Source: Acidobacteria bacterium AB60 (GTDB taxonomy: Bacteria > Acidobacteriota > Terriglobia > Terriglobales > Acidobacteriaceae). Taken from it: a stretch of DNA of 64,000 nucleotides. The notes below the pieces were generated by a model, which was not told the origin of the DNA, searched no databases, and was given only the letters and a program-made list of their open reading frames with translations. Positions 6,906 to 15,029 of the stretch are shown one piece after another. The translations under genes and the position numbers were made by a program. Position 1 is the stretch's first letter. Every line of letters begins with the position of its first letter. The stretch covers positions 186,001 to 250,000 of the forward strand of contig VANK01000008.1 of assembly GCA_008682415.1 (NCBI GenBank), written 5' to 3'.

Positions 6906-9458
6906 ATGGGCGTTCTGGGGCAGGACTTGCTGTTTGCGATGCGGCAGTTGCGGAAGACGCCGGGATTCACGATGACGGTGCTGCTGACGCTGGCGCTGGG
7001 GATTGGGGCCAACGCGGCGATCTTCACGCTGGTGAATGCGATTCTGCTGCACAACCTGCCGGTGGCCGATCCCAAGAGTTTGGTGCGGCTGGGGGACAAC
7101 GATGCCTGCTGCGTGAACAGCGGCTGGGACGACCACGGCGACTACTCGCTGTTTGCCACGGACACCTATTACATGTTCAAGAAGAGCCTGCCGGAGTTCG
7201 AGGAGCTGGCGGCGATGGAGTCGGGGTATGCGTGGCGGCCGCTGACGGTGCGGCGGGCGGGCCCGCAGACGGTGGCCAAGTCAGTGACGGCGACGTTCGT
7301 CTCGGGGAATTACTTCCGGCTGTTTGGGCTGTCGCCGGCGGTGGGGCGGCTGTTTGTGGATGCCGATGACCAGAAGGGCGCGCCGGTGACGGCGGTGATG
7401 AGCTACGACACGTGGGCGCAGGATTATGCCAGCGATCCGGGCGTGGTGGGGAGCGAGTTTTACATCAACACCAAGGCGGCCACGGTGATCGGGGTGGCGC
7501 CGAAGGGATTCTACGGGGACCGCATCGATACGAATCCGCCCAAGTTTTTTCTGCCCATGAACAAGATGGACGAGGTGAGCGGGGCGCCGTACTTCAACGA
7601 TCCGGACACGCAGTGGGCGTACATCATCGGGCGGGTGAAGCCGGGGACGTCGGTGCCGGCGTTGCAGGCGAAGGTGAGCGAGCTGCTGAAGCGGCAGTTT
7701 GCTCCGCTGAAGACGTTCACCGAGGAGCGGGCGAAGAAGGTTCTGCCGCTGACGCACGTGGTGCTGACGCCGGGGGGCGGGGGGATCCAGAACATGCAGG
7801 ACGGGTACAAGGATCACCTGCGTCTGCTGCAGTGGATTGCGGCGATGGTTCTGCTGGTGGCGTGCGCGAACATCGCCAACCTGCTGCTGGTGCGGGGCAT
7901 GGGGCGGCGGGCGGAGCTGGCACTGCGATCGGCGCTGGGGGCGCAGCGGCGGCGGATTGTGCGGCAGCTGCTGACGGAGAGCGTTGTGCTGTCGGGGATG
8001 GGCGGGCTGCTGGGGCTGGCGGTTTCGTATGCGGGGGCGCATGCGCTGCTGGCGCTGGCGTTTCCGGATCAGCACAACATGCCGGTGAGCGCGATGCCGT
8101 CGCCGCTGGTGATCGGGTTCGCATTTGGGCTGTCGCTGGCGACGGGGATTCTGTTCGGGCTGGCTCCGGCGCTGATGGCGGCGCGCACGCAGCCGGCGGA
8201 GTCGCTGCGGTCGAACGCGCGGACGACGGCGCACAAGGCGTCGCTGTTGCAAAGGGGGCTGGTGGTGGTGCAGGCGGCGCTCTCGCTGGTGCTGCTGGTG
8301 GCGGCGGGGCTGTTCGCGGAGAGCCTGAACAAGGCGCAGAGCGTGGACATGAAGCTGGATGCGAGGAACCGCTACATTGCCCACATCAATCCGCAGGCGG
8401 CGGGCTACAAGGTGACGGAGGTGGATGCGCTGTACCAGACGATCGTGGACCGCTTCCACGCGATCCCGGGCGTGGTGAAGGTGGGGCTTTCGACGTATAC
8501 GCCGATGGAGTCGAACAACTGGAGTTCGGGGGTGAAGGTGCAGGGCGAGGCGAGCCTGAACAAGGGCGCGTCGTGGGTGAAGGGCACCGCGGAGTACTTC
8601 GACTCGGTGGGGACGCACGTGGTGATGGGGCGCGGGTTCACGCCGCAGGACACGCTGAATTCGCCGGGAGTGGCGGTGGTGAACCAGGAGTTTGTGAAGC
8701 AGTTCTTCGGCAAGCGGAACCCTATCGGGCACCGGTTTGGATTCGCAGGGCCGGGGAACGCGGGCAAGGACGGAGCGCACGAGATTGTGGGGGTGGTGGA
8801 GGATACGACCTACACCAGCGTGTACTGGAAGGATCACGCGATGTACTTTCTGCCGCTGACGCAGCGGGCGGGGACGGCGAACGATCCGGAGAATCCAGTG
8901 GAGAAGGATCTCTCGCGCTATGCGGGAGCGATGGTGATCCAGACCAGCCGGCCGGTGGATGGCTTTGAAAAGATTGTGAGCGACACGCTGGCGAGCATCA
9001 ATCCCAACCTGACGCTGGTGAAGTTCCAGACGTTCCAGCAGCAGATCGACGACCGGTTTGTGGAGGAGCGGCTGATTGCGCGGCTGACGTCGCTGTTCGG
9101 ATTGCTGGCTCTGCTGCTGGCGGCGGTGGGCCTGTACGGGGTAACGGCATACACGGTGGTGCGGCGGACGCCGGAGATCGGGATTCGCATGGCGCTGGGC
9201 GCGGCGCGCAGCCGGGTGATCGGAATGGTGATGCGGGGCGCGATGACGCAGGCGCTGGTGGGGCTGGCGATCGGGGTGCCTGTGGCGGTGTTCTGCGTGC
9301 GCTATGTGAAGTCGCAGCTGTACGAGATCACCAGCGTCAATGTGCCGGTGATGGCCATGGCTGTGGGGGTGCTGATGCTGGCGGCTTTGGTTGCGGGACT
9401 GATTCCGGCGCGGCGGGCGGCGTCGATCGACCCGGTAAGGGCACTGCGGATCGACTGA
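6906..9458 (+). CDS. ADOP-type MacB/FtsX-like permease
   Basis: 850 aa. Start is the ATG at 6906, 6 nt after GGAGG (6895-6899). Architecture is that of acidobacterial duplicated orphan permeases. A first transmembrane helix lies at about 21-48 after the typical MRQLRKTPGF segment, then a MacB-type periplasmic domain. A first FtsX three-helix block begins near residue 308 and contains NLLLVRGMGRRAELALRSALG. A second periplasmic region follows. A final FtsX block begins near 725, contains RTPEIGIRMALGAARSRV and ends GLIPARRAASIDPVRALRID. It has no ATPase domain and no ATP-binding gene next to it, as is common for this class. By analogy with MacB it may move peptides, lipids or drugs out of the envelope; the substrate is unknown. 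It stands alone, followed by a hairpin at 9496-9534. Confidence 0.92.
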   Translation: MGVLGQDLLFAMRQLRKTPGFTMTVLLTLALGIGANAAIFTLVNAILLHNLPVADPKSLVRLGDNDACCVNSGWDDHGDYSLFATDTYYMFKKSLPEFEELAAMESGYAWRPLTVRRAGPQTVAKSVTATFVSGNYFRLFGLSPAVGRLFVDADDQKGAPVTAVMSYDTWAQDYASDPGVVGSEFYINTKAATVIGVAPKGFYGDRIDTNPPKFFLPMNKMDEVSGAPYFNDPDTQWAYIIGRVKPGTSVPALQAKVSELLKRQFAPLKTFTEERAKKVLPLTHVVLTPGGGGIQNMQDGYKDHLRLLQWIAAMVLLVACANIANLLLVRGMGRRAELALRSALGAQRRRIVRQLLTESVVLSGMGGLLGLAVSYAGAHALLALAFPDQHNMPVSAMPSPLVIGFAFGLSLATGILFGLAPALMAARTQPAESLRSNARTTAHKASLLQRGLVVVQAALSLVLLVAAGLFAESLNKAQSVDMKLDARNRYIAHINPQAAGYKVTEVDALYQTIVDRFHAIPGVVKVGLSTYTPMESNNWSSGVKVQGEASLNKGASWVKGTAEYFDSVGTHVVMGRGFTPQDTLNSPGVAVVNQEFVKQFFGKRNPIGHRFGFAGPGNAGKDGAHEIVGVVEDTTYTSVYWKDHAMYFLPLTQRAGTANDPENPVEKDLSRYAGAMVIQTSRPVDGFEKIVSDTLASINPNLTLVKFQTFQQQIDDRFVEERLIARLTSLFGLLALLLAAVGLYGVTAYTVVRRTPEIGIRMALGAARSRVIGMVMRGAMTQALVGLAIGVPVAVFCVRYVKSQLYEITSVNVPVMAMAVGVLMLAALVAGLIPARRAASIDPVRALRID

Positions 9459-9495
9459 GGCGGGCTTTGCGGGGATGTGAGACGGGTCGTGCGTT

Positions 9496-9534
9496 CCCCA
9501 TCCTTGCGACTGGAACGGCGCCGCAAGGATGGGG
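9496..9534 (+). terminator. Long hairpin downstream of the ADOP gene
   Basis: A perfect 13-bp inverted repeat, CCCCATCCTTGCG and CGCAAGGATGGGG, separated by 13 nt and followed by only TTTG. It may terminate the permease transcript. It may instead belong to the hairpin repeat family of this window, since it is preceded by TCGTGCGTT much as those elements start with TTCGTGCT. Confidence 0.4.
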
Positions 9535-9573
9535 TTTGCGCCAGGGCTCGTGCGCGGGCGCTACGGACGCGCG

Positions 9574-10107
9574 CTATACGGAGAGGACGCGGCCGAAGAA
9601 GGAGCGGTAGCGGCGCAGGGCGATGCGCAGATCTTCGGTGTTGATGCTGTCGCCGCGGTCCCATTGGGCTTCGAGGCGGGAGCGCTCTTCGGCGAAGATC
9701 TCGGCCAAGCGCTTCATGGCGGCGGCGACCAGGGCGTCGGCCTGCTCGACGGCGCGGCGTGGCTCATCGACAAAGCCTACCTGGATGGCGTCCCAGCGGG
9801 AGCGGAGTTCGGTGGTTTCGTGGCTGGGGAAGAGCGGGCCATTCTGCTCTTCGGCGGCGCGGCCATTGTTGGTGGTGTTGCCGGCGCGGGCCGCGGCTGC
9901 GAAGCTCTGGGTTGAGGCGGCGGGGTTGTCTTCGGCGCTGGTTCGCAGGTCGTCTTCTCTGGTCCACTGATCCTGGGTAGACCGCTGGTCCTGGTTGGCC
10001 AGATCTTGATTCGACCGGTCTTGATTCGTCCGATCTACGCCCGCCAGGGTTGCAGTGGTCACGTTGGTGTCCAGTGGATGTTCTTCGGTAAGGACTCGAT
10101 CGCTCAT
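9574..10107 (-). CDS. Conserved hypothetical protein, paralogue of the divergent gene at 10339
   Basis: 177 aa. ATG at 10107 preceded by GGGAGG at 5-6 nt. The first ~95 residues are polar, Asn/Gln/Asp/Thr-rich and probably disordered, with repeated NQD motifs around 28-45. The C-terminal ~75 residues are helical and match the C-terminus of the divergent neighbour: W(D/N)xxQxxFVDxPxxAVxxADxL, followed by an EDLRxAxxxYRxxF block. No signal peptide or membrane helix. Function unknown. The shared domain and divergent arrangement across a 231-bp promoter region suggest a duplicated pair under common control, one copy cytosolic and one membrane-anchored. Confidence 0.7.
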   Translation of the reverse strand: MSDRVLTEEHPLDTNVTTATLAGVDRTNQDRSNQDLANQDQRSTQDQWTREDDLRTSAEDNPAASTQSFAAAARAGNTTNNGRAAEEQNGPLFPSHETTELRSRWDAIQVGFVDEPRRAVEQADALVAAAMKRLAEIFAEERSRLEAQWDRGDSINTEDLRIALRRYRSFFGRVLSV

Positions 10108-10338
10108 GTTTACCTCCCGGTTCCGAAGGTGAGAGCGCGGGGCGTTGGGAAGAGTTGCTTGGGGAGCGGTGGAAGCGTTTGCAGGGAGAGTCGGCGCGGG
10201 AAGCGGGCGGTGAGACTACGGGAAAGCAACCTGCACGGGAGGGGTGGGGCTCCAATCTGCTGGCCGGGGCTGCGGGCCGTGAGCGCAGCCGGACGGAGCG
10301 CGAAGAGCGCGCACGTGAGCGACTGGAAGGAGTTCCCC

Positions 10339-10947
10339 ATGGACCTGACGACGGGACAGTTGATTGCGATCGTCGTGGTGTTGCTGATCGCGATCGGGAT
10401 TGTCTTCTATTTTGTGCAACGGCGGCGCAGCGAAAGACTGCGGGCGCAGTTTGGGCCGGAGTATGAGCGTGCGATCGCGCAAGAGGGCGACCGGCGGCGC
10501 GTGGAAGCGAAGCTGGCAGAGCGCGCGGAGCGCGTGAAGTCGTATCACCTGAAGCCTCTGGGGGCCGCGGATCGCGCGAGCTTCCTGGAGGCGTGGAACC
10601 GGGTGCAGGCACAGTTCGTGGATAATCCGGCGAGCGCGGTAACGGATGCGGACCGGCTGCTGGGGCAGGTGATGACGGCGCGCGGCTATCCGGTGACGGA
10701 TTTTGAGCAGCGGGCCGCGGATATCTCGGTGGATCATCCCGGAGTGGTGCAGAACTATCGGAAGGCGCACGAGATTGCGCTCCGGCACGGGCGCGGCGAA
10801 GCGGGAACCGAGGATCTGCGCAAGGCGATGATTCACTATCGCGCGTTGTTCGAGGATATTGTCAGCGAGCCCTCGGCGCGGGAGAACGAGACGGTGCGCG
10901 ATGACGTGGCGGCGCGGGAGCGCAGGTCGCGAGACTTCGCTGCGTAG
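10339..10947 (+). CDS. Membrane-anchored conserved hypothetical protein
   Basis: 202 aa. The ATG at 10339 follows AAGGAG at 7 nt; the frame extends upstream but that part is not protein-like. Residues 7-26 form one transmembrane helix (LIAIVVVLLIAIGIVFYFV) followed by RRRSER, so the rest faces the cytoplasm. A charged helical linker covers about 30-75. The C-terminal domain, about 80-185, contains FLEAWNRVQAQFVDNPASAV and GTEDLRKAMIHYRALFEDI and is related to the gene at 9574. I know similar proteins only as hypotheticals. It is followed directly by hairpin array C. Confidence 0.75.
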   Translation: MDLTTGQLIAIVVVLLIAIGIVFYFVQRRRSERLRAQFGPEYERAIAQEGDRRRVEAKLAERAERVKSYHLKPLGAADRASFLEAWNRVQAQFVDNPASAVTDADRLLGQVMTARGYPVTDFEQRAADISVDHPGVVQNYRKAHEIALRHGRGEAGTEDLRKAMIHYRALFEDIVSEPSARENETVRDDVAARERRSRDFAA

Positions 10948-10950
10948 AAG

Positions 10951-11404
10951 GGTTCGTGCTGTCCCGCCCTAGGCGCTAAAAGCGCGCCTAGAACGGGGCA
11001 CCCTCGCGTCGTGCGGGAACGGTTCGAGTCGGACGAGGCGAGGGCTGGGATGGGTTGGTGCTGTCCCGCCCTAGGCGCAAAAAGCGCGCCTAGAACGGGG
11101 CACCCTCGCGTCGTGCGGGAGCGGGTTTGAGTCGGACGAGGCGACGGCTGGGATGGGTTCGTGCTGTCCCGCCCTAGGCGCAAAAAGCGCGCCTAGAACG
11201 GGGCACCCTCGGTCGTGCGGGAACGGAGACGGCTGGGTTCCCTGGGTTCGAGTCTGACGAGGCGACGGCTGGGATGGGTTCGTGCTGTCCCGCCCTAGGC
11301 GCAAAAAGCGCGCCTAGAACGGGGCACCCTCGAGTCGTGCGGGAACGGAGACGGCTGGTTCGTACTTTCCCAGGTCTGCAACAACGGGAGACCTGGGGCA
11401 CCCG
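10951..11404. repeat. Tandem array C: four ~105-bp hairpin units plus a fifth element with a different core
   Basis: Units are anchored by GTCCCGCCC at 10961, 11063, 11166 and 11287 (spacing 102, 103 and 121 bp). Each has a stem TAGGCGC with GCGCGCCTA, then GAACGGGGCACCC. Between hairpins is a conserved linker with GTCGTGCGGGA, CGAGTC and ACGAGGCGA. At 11361-11404 a fifth element keeps the same ends (TTCGTACTTTCCC and GGGGCACCC) but has an unrelated stem, CCAGGTCT with AGACCTGG. This fills most of the 480 bp between genes; nothing coding is seen. Confidence 0.88.
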
Positions 11405-11429
11405 GCGCGGGGATTAGTGGACACGTTGC

Positions 11430-11708
11430 TTATTTGCCCTGAAGCTTGACGAAGACCGCGGCTGCGTCGGGGTCTTCGACGACGCTGTGGCTGTTGAGGT
11501 CGAGGACGTCGGCCCACATGGCGGAGCCTTCAAAGAGCGCCACGGGATCGTCGGTTTCAAAGAGCGCGAAGCCGCCGCTGGAGTCGGTGTTGTGCCAGCG
11601 GCCGAGGAGCTTGACGCCGGCGGGCGGGGCTCCCTGAGTGGTGAGGAAGCGGTTGATGGCATCCGGGCGGCAGCCGGGGCGGACGGAATACGTCAACATG
11701 AACTTCAT
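11430..11708 (-). CDS. DUF3303 domain protein
   Basis: 92 aa from the ATG at 11708 (MKFMLTYSVRP), with GAGAGG about 8 nt upstream; an upstream in-frame ATG at 11723 precedes that site. The whole protein is a small single domain resembling DUF3303: a short opening strand, then RPGCRPDAINRFL, then GRWHNTDSSGGFALFETDD near 40-58, then DVLDLNSHSVVEDPDAAAVF. Such proteins have a ferredoxin-like dimeric alpha/beta-barrel look. No activity is established. It stands alone between hairpin array C and a membrane-anchored hypothetical gene. Confidence 0.8.
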   Translation of the reverse strand: MKFMLTYSVRPGCRPDAINRFLTTQGAPPAGVKLLGRWHNTDSSGGFALFETDDPVALFEGSAMWADVLDLNSHSVVEDPDAAAVFVKLQGK

Positions 11709-11822
11709 ACCTGGACCTCTCATTGGAAATGAAAATTCCGGCGAAAACTACAAGAGAGTTGGCTGGGAGCGGCAAGTGTAGCACGGGGCTTTTCCGATGG
11801 CCGCGAGATATTTTCAGGGAAG

Positions 11823-12305
11823 TCACGGCTCTTCGGTGAAGAGGGAGCGGAGCCAGGAGGCGCGCTGGTACGTAGCGGTGCGGCCGTGCTGGGAGACGAC
11901 CATGCGGCCTTTTCCGAGGAGATCCCAGGACTCCGTGATGGTGCCGTTGCCGAGGGATTCGGTGAGCCGGAAGGAGCTTGCGGTGAGAGACGCGGTGTAG
12001 GTGGTGATGCCGCGATCGAAGGCGAGGTGGCAGTTGCCGGCGGGCTCGGACCAGGGGTGAGGACGGCCGTCGGCGATGAGGGTGACGGACTCCCAGGTGC
12101 CGAAGCAGTTGACGGGAAGGGTCTCAGAGAATTTGCCGCCGTGGGCGATGAGCTTGATCTCCGCGGGAGCGCTGGGATCGCCGGCCACGCGGAACCAGAC
12201 GCCGTCGAAGCGGGAGCGCAGGAGCAGGGGCAGGACGAAGCCCACGAAGACACAGAGGGCCATGAGGAGGAGCGTTTGGAGGCGGTGGGTGAGTTTGCGG
12301 CGCAA
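11823..12305 (-). CDS. Membrane-anchored hypothetical protein
   Basis: 160 aa. The only long start is a TTG at 12305 giving MRRKLTHRLQ and a hydrophobic helix at about 11-30 (TLLLMALCVFVGFVLPLLL), then a soluble domain rich in beta-strand-like segments (FDGVWFRVAGD, AEIKLIAHGGK, WESVTLIADG, TESWDLLGKGRMVVS). It is probably anchored by an uncleaved signal and faces the periplasm. The start is uncertain: no good Shine-Dalgarno is seen, and a CAGTG-type simple repeat begins 15 nt upstream. No recognised family. Confidence 0.55.
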   Translation of the reverse strand: MRRKLTHRLQTLLLMALCVFVGFVLPLLLRSRFDGVWFRVAGDPSAPAEIKLIAHGGKFSETLPVNCFGTWESVTLIADGRPHPWSEPAGNCHLAFDRGITTYTASLTASSFRLTESLGNGTITESWDLLGKGRMVVSQHGRTATYQRASWLRSLFTEEP

Positions 12306-12319
12306 GACAGGGGATAAGG

Positions 12320-12382
12320 GACAGTGGTCAGGGGACAGTGATCAGTGGTCAGTGATCAGGGGACAGTGGTCAGTGATCAGTG
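12320..12382. repeat. CAGTG-type low-complexity repeat
   Basis: Imperfect repeats of CAGTGGTCAGTGATCAGGGGA, unit about 6-8 bp, immediately upstream of the gene ending at 11823 and 17 bp after the end of the Cys-rich gene at 12399. The same repeat recurs at 16161-16190, 21421-21485 and 26789-26841. Confidence 0.85.
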
Positions 12383-12398
12383 TGGAGCGCGGTGGACT

Positions 12399-12563
12399 TC
12401 AGCGAAGCGCGAGGAGGCGCTGGAGCCAGCTGGGCTTGCGCTCGCAACGCGGGCGTTTGGGGTGACGCTGGTTGAGATGGAAGGCGCGGCAGGGGCCGCA
12501 GTTGCCGCGGCGCGGGCACTTCAGCTTGGGACATTTGCAGAAGATGACGGGCAGGTCGTTCAT
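12399..12563 (-). CDS. Small cysteine-rich protein (54 aa)
   Basis: Reads MNDLPVIFCKCPKLKCPRRG then NCGPCRAFHLNQRHPKRPRC and ERKPSWLQRLLALR. The ATG at 12563 follows AAGGAG with an 8-nt gap, an excellent site. Six cysteines lie in the first 40 residues as CxCPxxxCPRRGxCxxCxxxH...C, a pattern also seen in short proteins of many anaerobes and Firmicutes that probably bind zinc or an Fe-S cluster. Rich in Arg, Pro and Lys; no signal peptide. Function unknown. Between it and the PIN-TRAM gene upstream on the same strand lies a hairpin element (12593-12645). Confidence 0.72.
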   Translation of the reverse strand: MNDLPVIFCKCPKLKCPRRGNCGPCRAFHLNQRHPKRPRCERKPSWLQRLLALR

Positions 12564-12592
12564 TGCCGTTTCTCCTTGTTTGCGTTCGTTTA

Positions 12593-12645
12593 GGTTCGTG
12601 CTATCCCACCCTAAACACGATGGAACCGTGTTTAGGATGGGCCCT
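12593..12645. repeat. Single hairpin element related to array C
   Basis: Starts GTTCGTGCTATCCCACCC, has a perfect stem TAAACACG with CGTGTTTA around a 7-nt loop, and ends GGATGGGCCCTC. The ends match array C (TTCGTGCTGTCCCGCCC ... GGGGCACCC) while the stem is unrelated. It lies between the PIN-TRAM stop codon and the start of the small Cys-rich gene. Confidence 0.75.
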
Positions 12646-12675
12646 CACTGGGTGGGGAACCAGCGAGGCGCCGGG

Positions 12676-13710
12676 CTATCGGGTGAGTTCGATGGGAACG
12701 GAGCGCGGCGGATCGGGGCTCTTGCCGTTCTCGTCCATCTTGCCGAAGATCATTTTGCCGCTGGCGGTCTGGAGCACGCTGGTAACGCTGATGTCGACGC
12801 TGCGGCCGATCATTTTGCGGGCGTGATCGACGACCACCATGGTGCCGTCGTCGAGGTAGCCGACGCCCTGGTTGTACTCCTTGCCCTCTTTGAGGATGAG
12901 GACGGTCATGCGCTCGCCGGGAAGAACGACGGGCTTGAGGGCGTTGGCGAGGTCGTTGATGTTGAGGACCTGGACGTGGTGGAGGTGGGCGACCTTGTTG
13001 AGGTTGAAGTCGTTGGTGACGACCTTGGCCTCCCACTTCTTGGCGAGTTCGAGGAGCTTGAGGTCGACTTCGCGGATGGTGGGGAAGTCGTCGGAGACGA
13101 TCTGGACCTGGACGCTGGGGTTGGACTGCATGCGCTGCAGCATGTCGAGGCCGCGGCGGCCGCGCTGGCGCTTGGAGCCGTCGGTGGAGTCGGCGACGAC
13201 CTGGAGTTCGCGGAGGACGAACTCGGGGACGACCATGATGCCGTCGATGAAGCCGGCCTCGGCGATGTCGGCGATGCGGCCGTCGATGATCACGGAGGTG
13301 TCGAGGACCTTGGCCGCGCGCTTGGGTCCCTTGTCGCCGGCGAAGACGGTGCCCAGGACGGCGGGGTTGAGGAGGTCGCCTTTGTTGGCGCCGACCAGCA
13401 GCCCCACGTAGGTCATGAGCAGAAGGACGAAGATCTGCAGGGCCGCGGAGGTGGAGTTGGTGAGGGGGGCGGAGCGGAGAACCAGGCAAAAGAGGGCCGC
13501 GCCGAAGATGCCGAGGACGGAGCCCGCGACGGCGCCGATGAGGCGGCGCAGGGTGAGGGCGCGCACCCGGAGTTCAAAGACGATGACAGCTCCTGCGGCC
13601 GCGACACCGATGGCCGCACCGAGCGGACCGGCTAAGCCGAAGGGTTGGAGGAAGTAACAAACAACGCCGAGCAGGGCAACAAACAGCAGACGCAGCAGAA
13701 CGAGATCCAT
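12676..13710 (-). CDS. PIN and TRAM domain membrane protein (YacL-like)
   Basis: 344 aa from the ATG at 13710 (MDLVLLRLLFVALLG), with GGGAG 8-12 nt upstream; the frame extends further but without protein-like sequence. Four hydrophobic helices occupy about 1-120. A PIN nuclease-like domain follows (about 140-270), with acidic residues in VLDTSVIIDG, ADIAEAG, REVDLKLLELA and VVTNDFNLNKVA that would coordinate Mg2+. A TRAM RNA-binding domain ends the protein (about 280-335: GERMTVLILKEGKEYNQGVG, DGTMVVVDHA). The family is widespread and assumed to act on RNA at the membrane, but its substrate is unclear. Not part of an obvious operon. Confidence 0.88.
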   Translation of the reverse strand: MDLVLLRLLFVALLGVVCYFLQPFGLAGPLGAAIGVAAAGAVIVFELRVRALTLRRLIGAVAGSVLGIFGAALFCLVLRSAPLTNSTSAALQIFVLLLMTYVGLLVGANKGDLLNPAVLGTVFAGDKGPKRAAKVLDTSVIIDGRIADIAEAGFIDGIMVVPEFVLRELQVVADSTDGSKRQRGRRGLDMLQRMQSNPSVQVQIVSDDFPTIREVDLKLLELAKKWEAKVVTNDFNLNKVAHLHHVQVLNINDLANALKPVVLPGERMTVLILKEGKEYNQGVGYLDDGTMVVVDHARKMIGRSVDISVTSVLQTASGKMIFGKMDENGKSPDPPRSVPIELTR

Positions 13711-13810
13711 AAGACCTACTCCCGCTGGCGCGGAAGAAGATCGCCAGTTCGGGCTTGATTGGGGAGTATGCCGAGCGGGTGTCGCGGTCGTCAAGAGGGA
13801 AGAGCAAAGA

Positions 13811-14026
13811 GGCGAGGGCCAAGACGAGGGCCGAGGGCCAAGGGCCGAGGGCCGAGTGCCAAGACGAGGGCCAAGGGCTTCCTCGGTTCCCGGCCCTTGG
13901 CGCTTGGCCCTGTTCTTTCTTGGTACTTGGCCCTTGGCGCTTGGCCCTGTTCTTTCTTGGTACTTGGCCCTTGGCGCTTGGCCCTGCTTTTCTTGGCCCT
14001 TGGCCCTTGGTACTTGGCTCTGGTCT
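13811..14026. repeat. CCAAG/CTTGG low-complexity repeat in inverted halves
   Basis: 13811-13878 is built of GAGGGCCAAG/ACGAGGGCC units; 13893-14020 is built of the complement, CCCTTGGCGCTTGGCCC and TACTTGGCCC. A segment of about 36 bp (TTGGCGCTTGGCCCTGTTC...) is directly duplicated at about 13898 and 13934. The two halves could pair as one long imperfect hairpin. The block abuts the stop codon of the response regulator at 14027. Confidence 0.85.
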
Positions 14027-14458
14027 CTACGATGCTGCGGCGAAGGCGGGCTGGGGTTCGGGGCGGGCGAGGCGGGTGCTGCCTTTGCGGGGGCCGCGCT
14101 TGCGGGCGCTCATGAGCTTGACGCGGCTGAGGAGTTCTTCGGCGGAGCAGTTTTTCTTGGCGAGGACGGCGTCGGCGGCGTGGAGGTGGTCGCCCATTTT
14201 TTGCGGATCGCCCAGGAGGATCATGGGGATGTGTGCGGCGATCTGCTTGAGGCTGCGCACGAGTTGATCGCCGGTCATCTGCGGCATCGCGAAGTCGGAG
14301 AGCACCAGGTCGACGGCGGTCTCGGCAAAGATGCCGATCGCCTCCTGGCCGCTGGTGGCGGGCACCACGCGGTATCCGTTGGTATTGAGCAAGAAAGTCA
14401 GCACGGAGAGCTCGTTCTCGTTATCGTCGACGCACAGAATGATTTTCTTAGGCCGCAT
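14027..14458 (-). CDS. Single-domain response regulator (CheY-like receiver)
   Basis: 143 aa. Receiver domain at about 4-118: acidic pair Asp11-Asp12 in LCVDDNENE, phospho-acceptor Asp55 in VLSDFAMPQMTG, and Lys101/102 after VLA. The usual Thr/Ser switch residue on strand 4 seems missing: the segment reads PMILLGDPQ where ILLT/S(A/G) is expected. A basic low-complexity tail (ARKRGPRKGSTRLARPEP, 117-134) follows. No output domain and no histidine kinase nearby, so partner and output are unknown. ATG at 14458 is the only sensible start. Confidence 0.85.
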   Translation of the reverse strand: MRPKKIILCVDDNENELSVLTFLLNTNGYRVVPATSGQEAIGIFAETAVDLVLSDFAMPQMTGDQLVRSLKQIAAHIPMILLGDPQKMGDHLHAADAVLAKKNCSAEELLSRVKLMSARKRGPRKGSTRLARPEPQPAFAAAS

Positions 14459-15029
14459 AGTAGGGCACGCTCCTTATCGATGTGATTAGCGGGCGCCGGG
14501 AGACAACACGAATCCTGTTCCCGCGCGGAGGGCGGGAAGGGGGAGTTCGAAATCTCCTGGCCGTTTTAGCCGGGAAGGACAGACTGGCCGGTGTTCCGCG
14601 TCAGCGATACGGAGCCGCGTGCGCGCCTGCGCATTCTGGCGAATGCGCAGGACGGCGGCAGCGGTCCGGGTGTGCGGAGACCGACAACCAGACTGTCCCC
14701 TCGGCCGGTACTACGGTAGAGCAGGACGCGGGAGACGATCTTCCTGCGGCGCTCCGCTGATTTTCTTTGACAAGAAAAAGGAGTGGAGCTTTGGTGCCGC
14801 GGAGTTAAGTTTCCTGGGTTCCTGCTGGTCTTGCCTGGGGATCAATCCGGCTCGTGAGCCGTTTGAATTTCTCCAATGCTTGGCAAGAGTACGAGGGATG
14901 GGTCGGCCTGCCTAGAGGGAACGAAAAGGGAAGATGCGCGGGGCAGATTCCCCACAGTGGAGGGAAACGGGGTTACTAATTTGGTGCACAACGGTTTAGG
15001 AATATGAATTCCTGTTGAAAGCATGTGCA
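14459..15029. other. Intergenic region, no gene seen
   Basis: 571 bp between two minus-strand genes. Frames at 14482-14760 and 14619-14915 (plus) have no ribosome binding site or protein-like composition. The one structured element is a perfect 10-bp inverted repeat at 14626-14651 (CCTGCGCATT with AATGCGCAGG, 6-nt loop), with no T-tract. Promoter elements for the regulator at 14458 should lie here but I cannot place them. Confidence 0.5.

Noticed and set aside
6211..6975. 254-aa plus-strand frame with a 26-residue repeat
   Set aside because: Frames stay open on both strands simply because the DNA period is 78 bp; no signal, start site or known repeat-protein pattern.
7281..8837. 518-aa minus-strand frame opposite the ADOP gene
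   Set aside because: Arg/His/Gln-rich complement of a GC-rich gene; no motifs.
12472..13635. 387-aa plus-strand frame opposite the PIN-TRAM gene
   Set aside because: Gly/Asp/Glu/Val-rich antisense shadow of a well-supported gene.
14482..14760. 92-aa plus-strand frame in the intergenic gap
   Set aside because: GTG start without a ribosome binding site, and no coding-like composition.
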